Assembly (NCBI RefSeq): GCF_007859915.1
Contig: NZ_SJPM01000001.1
Span: forward strand, 1,457,086 to 1,521,085
DNA length: 64,000 bases
From: Neorhodopirellula pilleata
GTDB taxonomy: Bacteria; Planctomycetota; Planctomycetia; Pirellulales; Pirellulaceae
Direction: 5' to 3'
Below the pieces are notes generated by a model, which made no database searches, had not been told where the DNA came from, and saw only the letters and a list, made by a program, of their open reading frames with translations. Position 1 is the stretch's first letter; every line of letters begins with the position of its first letter. Below, in pieces: positions 53,858-62,756 of this stretch. The position numbers and the translations under genes are program-made.

Positions 53858-55033
53858 TCAACATGCCGCTTGAAGTTGTCGACATCCATTGAGAACTCGC
53901 CGAGCGATTCGGTCGTTGGGCGTGAACGAATCGATCAACAAGGTTGCGATCGGCTGGCCGGCTGATATGAGCGTTCCTGATTCCGGGATGTCGGCGATTC
54001 CGGCGGGTGCTCGGTTCGGTTGGAAACGACCGTCCTGTTTGGCGTAGACGATTCGTTTGCAATGAATGGACATCGATGGAAGTTCGTTCCATTCAATGGG
54101 GTGCCCGGCGATGGCATCGCAGTGCATCCTCATGAGTGATTGGTGCTCGCCGAAGTTGCCGCCATGAATCGCGGCGCGTTCGATGACTTCGCACGATCCG
54201 CTGGGCCGGCAGTTGACCTCCAATAACCACCATCGGTTGTCACGGTCACGAATCAAATCGAGATTGAACAAACCACGCAGGTGATGCGATCGAGCGAGGC
54301 GATCGGCGACCCGTTGAATCGCTTGGTGAGGGAAACCAGGCTCGAACCAAGGTCCGATCGAGCCCGCGTACACGAACGGAAGCCGACCAATGCGTTTGCG
54401 GAACGATCGGGACAACCCCAGGATTCGAGTTTCGCAACCGTTGCTGATCGCGACGACGCCAAAACTGCGACCGCGAACGCGTTGTTGCAAATAATTTTCA
54501 TGAGACTCGAACGCTTCGACCAAAGACGCATTCGCGGGGTCCCAACACTGAACTCCCAATCCGCCGGCTGAGCGATGTTTTTTGATCAACCACTGGCCGG
54601 TAAAAAGCGGCGATTGTCGGATAGAAATCTCGTCGAAAAGAGTGGGGGGGACAGAGATCGGGCCTCCCTCGCAGGCGGCGATTAAGTCCGAGATTCCGAT
54701 GTCGCTTGAAATCGATGCGATTCCGCCGACAATCTTCACATCCGCCTTCATCCGCCGAGACAACTGTTCGATCGACGCCCGCAAACGTTCCGGATCGGCC
54801 GCCGTTTCGTCGGGAATCTGTTCAAAATGCTCGCAAACCGCGAGGGTATCGGTGTCGCCGAACAGGTCCATGCCGATCACGCGGTATCCGGCCCTCCGGG
54901 CGGATTGAGCGGCCCAGCGGACCGACGCCCCTACTAAAACGATCGACCGGCCTGGAATACGCGAATCCTGGGGCTGCGAATCGATCGCCTGCTTGGCGTC
55001 GTTGCTCGAGTTTGTTACCGTTTCCGCCTGCAA
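53858..55033 (-). CDS. ATP-grasp ligase of the C1 / tetrahydromethanopterin cluster
   Basis: The product is 391 residues. An N-terminal pre-grasp Rossmann-like part starts at about 28 (SIVLVGASVRWAAQSARRAGYRVIGMDLFGD). The grasp domain includes LIKKHRSAGGLGVQCWD (nucleotide-binding loop, about 147-163), NYLQQRVRGRSFGVVAISNG and the metal-binding segment GLFNLDLIRDRDNRWWLLEVNCRPSGS (about 255-282). These ligases activate a carboxylate with ATP and join it to an amine. Position next to fae matches ATP-grasp genes in C1 clusters of methylotrophs, where a role in cofactor (methanofuran or methanopterin) side-chain synthesis is suspected; MfnD, a tyramine-glutamate ligase, is an example of the fold. 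Substrate here is inferred, not shown. Divergent from fae with 107 bases between. Confidence 0.82.
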   Translation of the reverse strand: MQAETVTNSSNDAKQAIDSQPQDSRIPGRSIVLVGASVRWAAQSARRAGYRVIGMDLFGDTDTLAVCEHFEQIPDETAADPERLRASIEQLSRRMKADVKIVGGIASISSDIGISDLIAACEGGPISVPPTLFDEISIRQSPLFTGQWLIKKHRSAGGLGVQCWDPANASLVEAFESHENYLQQRVRGRSFGVVAISNGCETRILGLSRSFRKRIGRLPFVYAGSIGPWFEPGFPHQAIQRVADRLARSHHLRGLFNLDLIRDRDNRWWLLEVNCRPSGSCEVIERAAIHGGNFGEHQSLMRMHCDAIAGHPIEWNELPSMSIHCKRIVYAKQDGRFQPNRAPAGIADIPESGTLISAGQPIATLLIDSFTPNDRIARRVLNGCRQLQAAC

Positions 55034-55140
55034 GACCCACCCATCACTCTTGGTGCAAACCTCGTGTGGGGCAAGGACCTCGGGTTCCCCACCGGTCGCT
55101 TTCTGTAGAACCCCTTACTCTTTCCTTGAGGCATCCTGTC

Positions 55141-55638
55141 ATGCATTTTCACATCGGAGAAGCCCTGGTCGGCGACGGCAACGAGATTGCACACATCGAT
55201 TTGATGATCGGTAGCAAGAACGGCCCCGTCGGCAACGCATTCGCCAACGCTCTGGCTAACCAAAGCGAAGGCCACACGAATCTGTTGGCCGTGCTCGAAC
55301 CCAACGTTGCGGTCAAGCCATCGACCGTGATGATCACGAAAGTGACGATCAAAGGCATGAAGCAAGCCGTCCAAATGTTCGGCCCCGCTCAAGCCGCCGT
55401 CGCTCAAGCGGTCGCCGACGCGGTCAGCGAAGGCATCATTCCAAAGGATCAAGCCGAAGAACTCGTCTGCGTTTGCGGCGTGTTCATTCACCCCGCCGCC
55501 GAAGACGACGAAAAAATCTACAAGTACAACTACGAGGCGACCAAGGAGTCGCTCAGATCGGCCATGGCCGGCAAGCCTACCGTCGACGACATGCTCGCCA
55601 AGAAAGACACGGCGGCTCACCCGTTCAAGGGTTTCTAG
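55141..55638 (+). CDS. fae: Formaldehyde-activating enzyme (Fae)
   Basis: From ATG 55141 the product is 165 residues, the normal size. Fae speeds the condensation of formaldehyde with tetrahydromethanopterin to methylene-H4MPT in the cytoplasm. Signature segments are all present: HIGEALVGDGNEIAHIDLMIG (with the catalytic His in IAHID), GPVGNAFANALANQSEGHTNLLAVLEPN, KPSTVMITKVTIKG, and FGPAQAAVAQAVADAV. The frame is open upstream to 54706 but the extra codons overlap the ATP-grasp gene and look non-coding; the ATG follows TTGAGG about ten bases away. It is followed by a terminator, then mtdB. Confidence 0.97.
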   Translation: MHFHIGEALVGDGNEIAHIDLMIGSKNGPVGNAFANALANQSEGHTNLLAVLEPNVAVKPSTVMITKVTIKGMKQAVQMFGPAQAAVAQAVADAVSEGIIPKDQAEELVCVCGVFIHPAAEDDEKIYKYNYEATKESLRSAMAGKPTVDDMLAKKDTAAHPFKGF

Positions 55639-55723
55639 TTGATTGAATTGCCGGGTCTTCGCCGAAGCGGCTCGACCCAGCCTACTGTTGAAACCGAAGA
55701 CATCGCCTTCGACTCGCTATGAG

Positions 55724-55753
55724 AGCTTCGGGAAATTTTCCCGAAGCTTTTTT
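55724..55753 (+). terminator. Rho-independent terminator after fae
   Basis: A 9-bp stem AGCTTCGGG / CCCGAAGCT (55724-55732 and 55740-55748) with a 7-base AAATTTT loop is followed by a run of six T residues (55748-55753). It lies between fae and mtdB, 52 bases before the mtdB start, so it may limit readthrough and keep fae mRNA more abundant than mtdB. Confidence 0.85.
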
Positions 55754-55804
55754 CTTGAACTCAACTTAACGGCCACTCGTTAACTGCCACTCGAGGACAA
55801 CCTC

Positions 55805-56677
55805 ATGTCTGCCAAGATTCTATTTCAGTTTGACGTCGACGCTCACCCGAGTTCGTTCGATGGTGTGGTGGCGATCGATGCGGGTGTCGATCACTTGTTT
55901 CAGTACGGCAACGTCGACCCGTCCAACGTCGAAGGCCTCGTTCACGGCGGGATGTTCACTCGAGGCGGCGACGACCTCAAGAACACCGCCATCTTCATTG
56001 GCGGCAACGACGTCGGCAAAGCCGAAGCGTTATTGAAGGCCGTTCAAAAAGCGTTCTTCGGTCCCGTTCGCGTCTCGGTGATGCTCGACGCATCGGGATG
56101 CAACACGACCGCCGCTGCGGCCGTCGCATCGGCATCGAAACACACTAGTCTGAGCGATTCCACCGCCGTCGTTCTGGGCGGAACCGGGCCGGTCGGTCGC
56201 CGCGTCGCCCAGATGCTCGCCCGCGAAGGCTCGCACGTGATCCTGACGAGCCGTTCACTCGAGCGAGCCGAATCGGCGTGCGATGCCATCAGGGCAAAAG
56301 TAAACGAGGCCAGACTCGAAGCCGCCGCGCCGGACGACGATGATGCCAAACTGAGCATGCTGCAGCGTGCCCAAATCATCTTCGCTTGTGGTGCCGCTGG
56401 CGTTGAGTTGATGAGTGAGGAAGAATTGAATCAACTGAGCGACCTGAAAGTCGCGATCGATCTCAACGCCGTCCCTCCGGCGGGCATCGGCGGCATCGCA
56501 GCGTTCGACAAAGCCAAGCCACTCGGCGAAGACCGCCAGACCGTCGTTTACGGGCCGATCGGCGTGGGCGGATTGAAGATGAGAACGCACAAAGCCGCCA
56601 TCGCGAAACTGTTTCAATCCAATGATCAAGTCGTTGACGCCGACGAAGTCTATGAACTAACGCGGCAACTCATTTGA
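55805..56677 (+). CDS. mtdB: NAD(P)-dependent methylene-tetrahydromethanopterin dehydrogenase
   Basis: The product is 290 residues, matching MtdB length. It oxidises methylene-H4MPT, the product of Fae, to methenyl-H4MPT. The N-terminal catalytic part (FQFDVDAHPSSFDGVVAIDAGVDHLFQYG, then GGMFTRGGDDLKNTAIFIGGND) is followed by a Rossmann domain at about 115-215 (AVVLGGTGPVGRRVAQMLAREG, ILTSRS) and a C-terminal stretch (AIDLNAVPPAGIGGI). The SRS after the second strand suggests preference for, or tolerance of, NADP, as in methylotroph MtdB. Together with fae it marks the H4MPT formaldehyde oxidation route; mch and fhc genes are not in this window. Confidence 0.95.
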   Translation: MSAKILFQFDVDAHPSSFDGVVAIDAGVDHLFQYGNVDPSNVEGLVHGGMFTRGGDDLKNTAIFIGGNDVGKAEALLKAVQKAFFGPVRVSVMLDASGCNTTAAAAVASASKHTSLSDSTAVVLGGTGPVGRRVAQMLAREGSHVILTSRSLERAESACDAIRAKVNEARLEAAAPDDDDAKLSMLQRAQIIFACGAAGVELMSEEELNQLSDLKVAIDLNAVPPAGIGGIAAFDKAKPLGEDRQTVVYGPIGVGGLKMRTHKAAIAKLFQSNDQVVDADEVYELTRQLI

Positions 56678-56738
56678 AAACGGCCGGTCAGTTGATGACT
56701 GACACAAAACGGTCGCGCGAGTGAAGCCGAAAACGACA

Positions 56739-57320
56739 TCAGGCCTGAGTATGACCGGCGATGGCCGCCATGTTATTGGATTGCCCGATCGAGTCGGGCG
56801 TCAGAACGACTTTCACGCATTCGTCCTGTTTTTCTTGAAATACGCGATACATTTCGGGAGCGTCATCGAGTGACATTTGCAGCGTTTGATCGAAGGGACC
56901 AAACGCAGTCCAACGCGATCGCTGATCGTCCAGCGGCGTGACGGATTGCAAGTGCCGCATGACGTTGGGCAGGTTCGATAAGTTTCTCCACAAGTCATAC
57001 AAATCGCGACGATCGCGATTGATATGAACCGTCGAGATGATCTTTCGACCGTGTCCATTAGCAACGCCTGGTTGCTTCTCGTCTTGAGCGGTATCGACGC
57101 CGAGTCGCTGGTAGACTTCGCAGTGTCCCGTGACACCTCGATAGATCAATGACGCGCCGGCGATCAGGCCGACTAAACGTAGTTTTGAATGGGGCAGCAT
57201 GCCGTACACGATCAAACCACCTCCGGCCAACAGCGAACCGATCTGTTCGTTTTGCCCGACGTTGCGGCGTTCATCAGCCTGACAACACGCTGTTGAGGAA
57301 AGAGTAAGTTGGCGATTCAT
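56739..57320 (-). CDS. Chimeric protein: DUF2892/SRPBCC N-terminus joined to zinc-alcohol-dehydrogenase tail
   Basis: From ATG 57320 (GGATTTGCTC precedes it) the product is 193 residues. Residues about 25-65 form a YgaP/DUF2892-type membrane region (QIGSLLAGGGLIVYGML, LRLVGLIAGASLIYRG). About 95-138 begin an SRPBCC (polyketide-cyclase/START) domain (STVHINRDRRDLYDLWRNL, NLPNVMRHLQSV, RWTAFGP). Where that domain should continue for another 80 residues, the sequence switches to SLDDAPEMYRVFQEKQDECVKVVLTP, which is the C-terminal end of zinc-dependent alcohol/formaldehyde dehydrogenases. The switch lies at about 56880-56900. The likeliest cause is a deletion that fused two neighbouring genes in frame. 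Expression and function are doubtful. Confidence 0.7.
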   Translation of the reverse strand: MNRQLTLSSTACCQADERRNVGQNEQIGSLLAGGGLIVYGMLPHSKLRLVGLIAGASLIYRGVTGHCEVYQRLGVDTAQDEKQPGVANGHGRKIISTVHINRDRRDLYDLWRNLSNLPNVMRHLQSVTPLDDQRSRWTAFGPFDQTLQMSLDDAPEMYRVFQEKQDECVKVVLTPDSIGQSNNMAAIAGHTQA

Positions 57321-57590
57321 GAGCAAATCCTTTAAGAAAACAGGTGGAATCGATGGCAGACGGTGACCTTGAGTAAAAAGCCACCGCGTGCCCACGATTG
57401 CGGGCGATTGCAAGGCGGGGGAATTGCAAACGATGCGCCAAGGCGGGCGGCAGATGGAGAAGTACCCATTGTGCTGGTGCGAGAGAAAATTCTTTTCACT
57501 CGACGATCCGATCCGATAGACTGAAGCGACTCAGCGGAGTCTCGTCGCTCGATCCGATCGGGCAATCTCTTCTCTTTCGAATCGCGGTGC

Positions 57591-59153
57591 ATGATGAAAC
57601 GAATTTCGGCAGTCAATCGGGTTGGGGTTTGGTCGGTCGCCTTTCTCGTCGTTGCGTTCGCCCGCCCGGCATCGGCCCAGCTTCCGCCGCTATCGCAACC
57701 GGTCCCAGCCGGCGGGGCCGCGGAAAACGCGGGCGGCGCGGGCGGTGGATCGCTTGCGGACTTTGATTCGTTGATGACCTTAATTCAGCAAACGATTGAA
57801 CCGGATACGTGGGAGGCCCTCGGCGGCGTCGGCACGATGGCCCCTTATCCGGCGGGCGTGTTGGTCGATGGCGAAGGACTGGTTCGGGACCGAACCGAAC
57901 GGCCCGAATCGTTCGACGATCCAGCCGACACGATCGCCAGGATGCTCGCCACCGATGCCGATCGGCAACCCGACGCCAACGCGGACGACTGGCGATCACC
58001 CGCGCGGGTGCGGTGCGTTTCGCTCCGCCGAATGATGCAACGTTTGGCCGCCGTCGCGATCAGTGGTAAAGAGATTGCCGCCGACGATCCGCTACGCTTC
58101 ATGGCCGGCTTGACTCGGGTCGAGGTGCTGATTGTGACACCCGATGACGTGATCTTGGCCGGACAGGTCCGTGGGTTCGACGAAGTCGGGGGATGGATTG
58201 TCGATGTCGAGACTCGATTGCCAACGATGAGTTTGGTTTCGCTCGCGGTGGGTTTGACGGCCTCCCGATCGAACACGGCGTTTGGATGCACGATCGACCC
58301 GAGCACCGAGGGCTTGCAGGCCGCGGCTGCTTTCGGGCAACGTTTGGTAACCGGCGAGATTCCGATGGTCACGGCCGCCGATCAATTAGCCAAGTCGCTC
58401 GGCCGACAAGCCATCACCGTCTTCGGAACGGCGGCGGATCACGAAGTCGCTTATGTCATGGTCGAAGCCGACCGACACATGAAACGTCTCGCACTGGGCG
58501 ACGAACCCATGCCTGTCGGGGTCCGCAACTATTTGCAAACCATCGCATCGACCGGAGACGGCACGCCGCCGTCGGACCTCTTACTGCGTCTCTGGTTCAC
58601 ATCAAAGTCTCTTCACTTGCGACAAACCGAAGTGGAAAGCAATCAAGTCGTCCAGATCGCTGGCACGCCGATCAAACTGAGCGGCCAAAACGAACTGGCT
58701 CTACAAACTGGACAGCGCGGCAACGTCGTTGTTGATCCCGCAACGATCGCTTTCGTCGATCACTTCAACCAAAATTGGATGTCGATTCGCTCGCAGTATC
58801 CCATCTACGGTGCATTGGAATCGCTGTATGCATCGACCGCGATCGCTGAGCTCTGGAAACGCAAAGCCAACACCGGAGATCATGAAACCTTGCAACGAGC
58901 GGCGATGTATTTCGCGGCACAACAGGCCAAGAAACTCACACCTCCCCGCGAAGTCGATTCCATCGCGGTGTTTCATCGCTACAAACGAGGTCGAAAACTA
59001 CATCAAGTCTTGTTGGCCAGCGGGGGCGTGAAAGTAACGCCGCAGGAACTGATACCGATGCGAAGCGACGCCTACGCGGGACTCAAGTCGGTCGCCAAAC
59101 TCGCCGACCAACGGCCCGACGACCGATGGTGGTGGAACTCGGTCGCCGAATGA
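57591..59153 (+). CDS. Secreted DUF1598-domain protein
   Basis: The product is 520 residues starting MMKRISAVNRVGVW; the second Met is equally possible. A signal peptide (VGVWSVAFLVVAFARPASAQ) ends near residue 30 and is followed by a Pro/Gly/Ala-rich linker. About 55-100 contains SLMTLIQQTIEPDTWEALGGVGTM, a segment also found in secretin-related planctomycete proteins. About 125-400 matches DUF1598 (RCVSLRRMMQRLAA, LTRVEVLIVTPDDVILAGQVRGFDEVGG, TFGCTIDPS-like TAFGCTIDPSTEGL, VMVEADRHMKRLALG). The family is restricted largely to planctomycetes and has no known biochemical function. It is convergent with the MCP-like gene, 18 bases apart. Confidence 0.85.
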   Translation: MMKRISAVNRVGVWSVAFLVVAFARPASAQLPPLSQPVPAGGAAENAGGAGGGSLADFDSLMTLIQQTIEPDTWEALGGVGTMAPYPAGVLVDGEGLVRDRTERPESFDDPADTIARMLATDADRQPDANADDWRSPARVRCVSLRRMMQRLAAVAISGKEIAADDPLRFMAGLTRVEVLIVTPDDVILAGQVRGFDEVGGWIVDVETRLPTMSLVSLAVGLTASRSNTAFGCTIDPSTEGLQAAAAFGQRLVTGEIPMVTAADQLAKSLGRQAITVFGTAADHEVAYVMVEADRHMKRLALGDEPMPVGVRNYLQTIASTGDGTPPSDLLLRLWFTSKSLHLRQTEVESNQVVQIAGTPIKLSGQNELALQTGQRGNVVVDPATIAFVDHFNQNWMSIRSQYPIYGALESLYASTAIAELWKRKANTGDHETLQRAAMYFAAQQAKKLTPPREVDSIAVFHRYKRGRKLHQVLLASGGVKVTPQELIPMRSDAYAGLKSVAKLADQRPDDRWWWNSVAE

Positions 59154-59171
59154 GAGTAGCGACCGGACGGT

Positions 59172-60263
59172 CTAGAATAATTCCACCTCACCCGACTCTC
59201 GTTCGAGCGTACCGTCATGACCGACGGCGGGATCGATATCGGCAAGATCCGTGTCATCGCATAGGCCGGTTTCGATCAACGACTGCAGTTTTTGAATATC
59301 ATACGCCGTACGCATGAGATCTTGGCTGAGGGGATCTTGAAACTGTAGTTCGGAGAGGGCGATCTGCGAATGTGTCATCAGTTTCTCATTACTTGACGTG
59401 ATTTCGTCGAGCGTTCGTGCAAGAGAATCGGATATCTCTCGGGAACGAGTTTCGACTTTGCCGACTTCATTCATCACCTGACTCGAGAACGAATCAAGTT
59501 CGTTCTTCATGTCGCTGGCGCCCTCACGGAATTGCTGCATGGCCTTGTCGACCACACACACGGATTGCTTGATGTTTTCATTGACGGTTTGGATCTCGTC
59601 GGAAAAGGTTCCCATTTGGGAACCGACAACGGACATCGCTTGTCCCTTGTCACCGAGCCTCGCAGATTCGATCTGCGCGTTGATCGCCAACACGTGGCTG
59701 TTTTTGGCAATTTTTTCGATCTTGGCGATCGATTTTTTCATTTCTTCAAAGCTTGCTAATGAATCGGCTGCCATCCGTTCGTGATGCATGCAGAACTGCT
59801 GTGTTTTCTGAACGAATAGGTCGATACTTCGTCTTTGGTTCTCGAGCAACTCAGCAATACTGTCGTCAGTATCGATACTGCAGTTGATGGACGCGCCTCC
59901 GCCGATCACTCGGCATAGCGAGCCTGTTGCGGCGACGTTGTTCTCGTTGGCGAGATCAAACAACGATGAAATATGATTGCCGACCGAAACGACGGCTTGT
60001 TCGGTCGTCTGACGTGCTTTCGTCAAACTGTTGGTGACTCGTTCACTGATCCGCTTTCCCATCACGGTTGGATCGGTCGGATCCGTTGTGGAAAACGGCC
60101 GCCTCGAATCAACGAATGCATCGATCCGATTCAGCGTTCCCGCCGAGCTGAACATGATCCGTGCCATCAACGTCAAACGACGTGGAATCGTTCCGAGAAG
60201 CCGCCAATTAGACAACTGCGTCGAAGGCGACGATTTCATGTGGGCAATGATGTTGGTGGCCAT
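59172..60263 (-). CDS. Soluble methyl-accepting-chemotaxis-like signalling protein
   Basis: The product is 363 residues with no membrane segment and no recognised ligand domain. Residues about 130-330 form a long coiled-coil hairpin whose tip (IEKIAKNSHVLAINAQIESARLGDKGQAMSVVGSQMGTFSDEI) matches the MCP signalling hairpin (usually IAxQTNLLALNAAIEAARAGExGxGFAVVA). Core residues are kept but NAAIEAAR is NAQIESAR. A C-terminal helix (ALSELQFQDPLSQDLMRTAYDIQKLQ) resembles the FQDxxxQ segment of CheZ/DUF-type phosphatase-like helices. It is the last gene of a minus-strand operon with CheY and a CheA-like kinase, 53 bases after cheY. I infer a receptor or adaptor for that kinase. Confidence 0.8.
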   Translation of the reverse strand: MATNIIAHMKSSPSTQLSNWRLLGTIPRRLTLMARIMFSSAGTLNRIDAFVDSRRPFSTTDPTDPTVMGKRISERVTNSLTKARQTTEQAVVSVGNHISSLFDLANENNVAATGSLCRVIGGGASINCSIDTDDSIAELLENQRRSIDLFVQKTQQFCMHHERMAADSLASFEEMKKSIAKIEKIAKNSHVLAINAQIESARLGDKGQAMSVVGSQMGTFSDEIQTVNENIKQSVCVVDKAMQQFREGASDMKNELDSFSSQVMNEVGKVETRSREISDSLARTLDEITSSNEKLMTHSQIALSELQFQDPLSQDLMRTAYDIQKLQSLIETGLCDDTDLADIDPAVGHDGTLERESGEVELF

Positions 60264-60316
60264 GTTCTGCTCTGAAATAGAATCGAAGAAGTAGTTCGAG
60301 ATAAAAAGAATTGGAC

Positions 60317-60691
60317 TTAGGCTGGTACGGAAACCAGTTTCTCAACCGCCGCGATCAACAATTCGGCCTTGAATGGCTTGACGATCCAGCCCTTCGCACC
60401 CGCTGCTTTTGCTTGGGCGATCATTTCCTTGGAACCTTCGGTCGTTAACATGACGATCGGCAGTCCGGCATTTTTCGGGTCACTCTTGACTTTTTGGACC
60501 ATCTCGATGCCATTCATATTCGGCATGTTGACATCGCAAATCACGCAATCGATGCCGCCTTGTGCGATGCGACTGGCACCTAATTGTCCATCGCTCGCTT
60601 CGACGATTTGGAAACCAGATTGCTTCAAAGCCATTCCAACTTGTTGGCGAACAGATGCTGAATCGTCAACGATTAAAACTGTAGCAGTCAT
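60317..60691 (-). CDS. CheY-like single-domain response regulator
   Basis: The product is 124 residues, one receiver domain and nothing else. All functional residues are present: acidic pair DD in LIVDDSASVRQQVG, phosphoacceptor Asp in DCVICDVNMPNMNG (about 54), Thr in VMLTTEGSKEM and Lys in GWIVKPFKAE. The sequence is close to CheY of CheA-type systems (T-T-E-G and K-P-F). It is placed 47 bases downstream of the CheA-like kinase, which is its probable phosphodonor. With no output domain, it must act by binding another protein such as a motor, a transferase or the MCP-like protein. Confidence 0.95.
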   Translation of the reverse strand: MTATVLIVDDSASVRQQVGMALKQSGFQIVEASDGQLGASRIAQGGIDCVICDVNMPNMNGIEMVQKVKSDPKNAGLPIVMLTTEGSKEMIAQAKAAGAKGWIVKPFKAELLIAAVEKLVSVPA

Positions 60692-60738
60692 GAAAATACT
60701 CTTTAGGTGTGAGGAAAGTGAAATCTGGTTAGCAAAGC

Positions 60739-62745
60739 TTAGGTTACAACCGGAATTCCGTGAGACTCCAGCAACGAATTGGTTTGGGGTGTCATCTGGG
60801 AAAGCGGGAAGCAGAACCGAAATTCAGTTCCCGAGTTGGTTTCGCTTTCCACTTCGATGGTGCCGCCGAGGTTCTCGCATTCTTGTTTCAACGCGGCCAT
60901 GCCGACCCCGCGACCGCTGGTTTCGGAAACTTCGTCAGCACTACTGACACCGTCTTCGAAAAGAGCGTCGATCAGTTGGGAAGACGTCTCACAGGGAATG
61001 CCGTGCTTCTGCGCGCTCGCGGCGATACGTTCCCAGTTAATTCCGCGGCCGTTGTCGGCCACCGTAACGACGTAGCGATCACCTTGAATATGAGTTTGTA
61101 ATTTGAGTTCAGGTGGAAGCTCTTTTCCTGCCGCTTCTCGCTCTTGTGGCGTTTCGAGTCCATGATCCACCGCATTTCGGACGACGTGAATGAACGATGC
61201 CCAAAAGCCGCTCCATTGTTCCGGTTCGGTTCGCAAATGATTGCCTTCGATGCGAACGACCAGATCACCTTTGCCCAAACGTTCGGCCAAACGACGAGCT
61301 TGCTCGGCAATTCGGTTCAGTCTTTTCTCGGTGCCTTCTAATTGCCAACTTGCCACGTCGACCGCTAAAGCTTCGGCCGTTTGGCCATTGAGAATCTGCA
61401 GAAGGTGGCTGCGATACTGTTCATCGGTAAGACGCAGTTCACAATTGTCTTCGTTGACAAGCCGGCGTAAGTTCCCTCTCGCGGTCGCCCAACATCCCAA
61501 TAGCTTTGTCCAAAGGGAACCATCGGGGATTTCATGGTATTCCTCAAGGTGGTCTTCGATTGCGTGACAAGCATCGGCGACACGCTGTAAGCCGAAGATC
61601 GACGCGTTGCCCTTGAGCGTATGGACGCGTCGTTTAAGCAGGGCCAAATCCGAACGCGGCTCAGTACGCAGAGCTTCGACGATCGCCTCGGCTTCTTGAA
61701 AGAAGTCGAGAAAACCTTCTCGGTCGGCTTGAATACCATCGATCACCGCGATCATCTCACGACTTTCGGCTTCGAGTTTCTCCCTCTCGACTTCCGCCGT
61801 GATGTCGGTCAGAACGACCGCTAGGCCAGTCACATTTCCGCCGATCTCGATCGGATTGTATTGGATCGACAGCGAACGTTCGTTCGCGTTCAAACGAGAC
61901 GGCAGTTGATCAATCGTCAGTTCGATCGGCATGAAGCCGTCGAACACTTCGCTGAGTCCCATGTCCATCCATTCGGCAGTTTTCAAGTCGTGTCGGCTGA
62001 TCACATCGAAGATCATCGAACCCGGCTCGATCGCACCAAGCAGATGGTCAACCGCTGCGGAGCGCTCTTCACTGATCCGGCCGCTCGAATCGAGCGTGAA
62101 GAATCCCTGTTTGACCGAGTCAAGAATCAAACGCATGTCGCGGTTGCGAGTTTCCACTTCGGCAGTCCGCTGGGCGACCTTCTTTTCCAAGCCGATGACG
62201 TTATCGAAAAAACTGCGGGCGATGAAGCACGCGGCGACCGATTCTAGAACCACGAATGCGGCATGAACCCCGACGACCCAAATAGGAGCGTCATAATTAA
62301 AAACGCTCGCCGGCAATGCCAGCCATAGCAGCGTGTGGTGCGCCGCAGCAGTGACGGCCGCTGCAACGACTACCATCGGGTTAGCGAACACCGCCAGCAG
62401 CGCGATCAACACGAAAAAGTAAAAGTGCATCTCGATCTGGACGGGCCCCTGGCCGAAGTGCACCAACAGGCCACCCATGAACATGGCCGCGACTCCCATG
62501 ATCGACGAGATCGAACGCTTGTTCTTCCAGGTGCTGATCGCCACCAAAGGCCCGGCCAGCACGGCCGAAGTGAGTACCAACGCGGTCCAAACACCGGTGT
62601 CGTTGAAGTAGGCGATGAGCGTGAAAATCGGCAGGTGGAGAGCAAAGAACCCCATTGCAATCCGGTTCATTCTCGCCAAATATTGGTCTTCGAATTCGGT
62701 CACTTCGTTGGGAAGCAACAGATAGCTTTTGAGTGCGTTAAGCAT
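60739..62745 (-). CDS. Membrane-bound CheA-like hybrid histidine kinase with Hpt domain
   Basis: The product is 668 residues. Six hydrophobic segments (about 30-185) form an N-terminal membrane sensor that includes an odd HAAHHTLLW-type segment (AAAHHTLLWLALP). A PAS domain follows (about 200-315), then an Hpt domain (about 335-440) with the phosphorylatable His375 in RRVHTLKGNASIFG, then a CheA-type ATPase (about 515-655): FIHVVRNAVDHGLETP, VADNGRGINWERI, SGRGVGMAALKQECENLGG. There is no CheW-like domain and no dimerisation P3 segment of normal length. This puts the sensor, Hpt and ATPase of a CheA in one membrane protein. It lies 11 bases after the thioredoxin-like gene and upstream of cheY. 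Confidence 0.88.
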   Translation of the reverse strand: MLNALKSYLLLPNEVTEFEDQYLARMNRIAMGFFALHLPIFTLIAYFNDTGVWTALVLTSAVLAGPLVAISTWKNKRSISSIMGVAAMFMGGLLVHFGQGPVQIEMHFYFFVLIALLAVFANPMVVVAAAVTAAAHHTLLWLALPASVFNYDAPIWVVGVHAAFVVLESVAACFIARSFFDNVIGLEKKVAQRTAEVETRNRDMRLILDSVKQGFFTLDSSGRISEERSAAVDHLLGAIEPGSMIFDVISRHDLKTAEWMDMGLSEVFDGFMPIELTIDQLPSRLNANERSLSIQYNPIEIGGNVTGLAVVLTDITAEVEREKLEAESREMIAVIDGIQADREGFLDFFQEAEAIVEALRTEPRSDLALLKRRVHTLKGNASIFGLQRVADACHAIEDHLEEYHEIPDGSLWTKLLGCWATARGNLRRLVNEDNCELRLTDEQYRSHLLQILNGQTAEALAVDVASWQLEGTEKRLNRIAEQARRLAERLGKGDLVVRIEGNHLRTEPEQWSGFWASFIHVVRNAVDHGLETPQEREAAGKELPPELKLQTHIQGDRYVVTVADNGRGINWERIAASAQKHGIPCETSSQLIDALFEDGVSSADEVSETSGRGVGMAALKQECENLGGTIEVESETNSGTEFRFCFPLSQMTPQTNSLLESHGIPVVT

Positions 62746-62756
62746 AGGTTTTGGCC

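Noticed and set aside
54706..55140. N-terminal extension of fae by 145 codons
   Set aside because: It would overlap the ATP-grasp gene, its composition is non-coding, and Fae proteins start at the chosen ATG.
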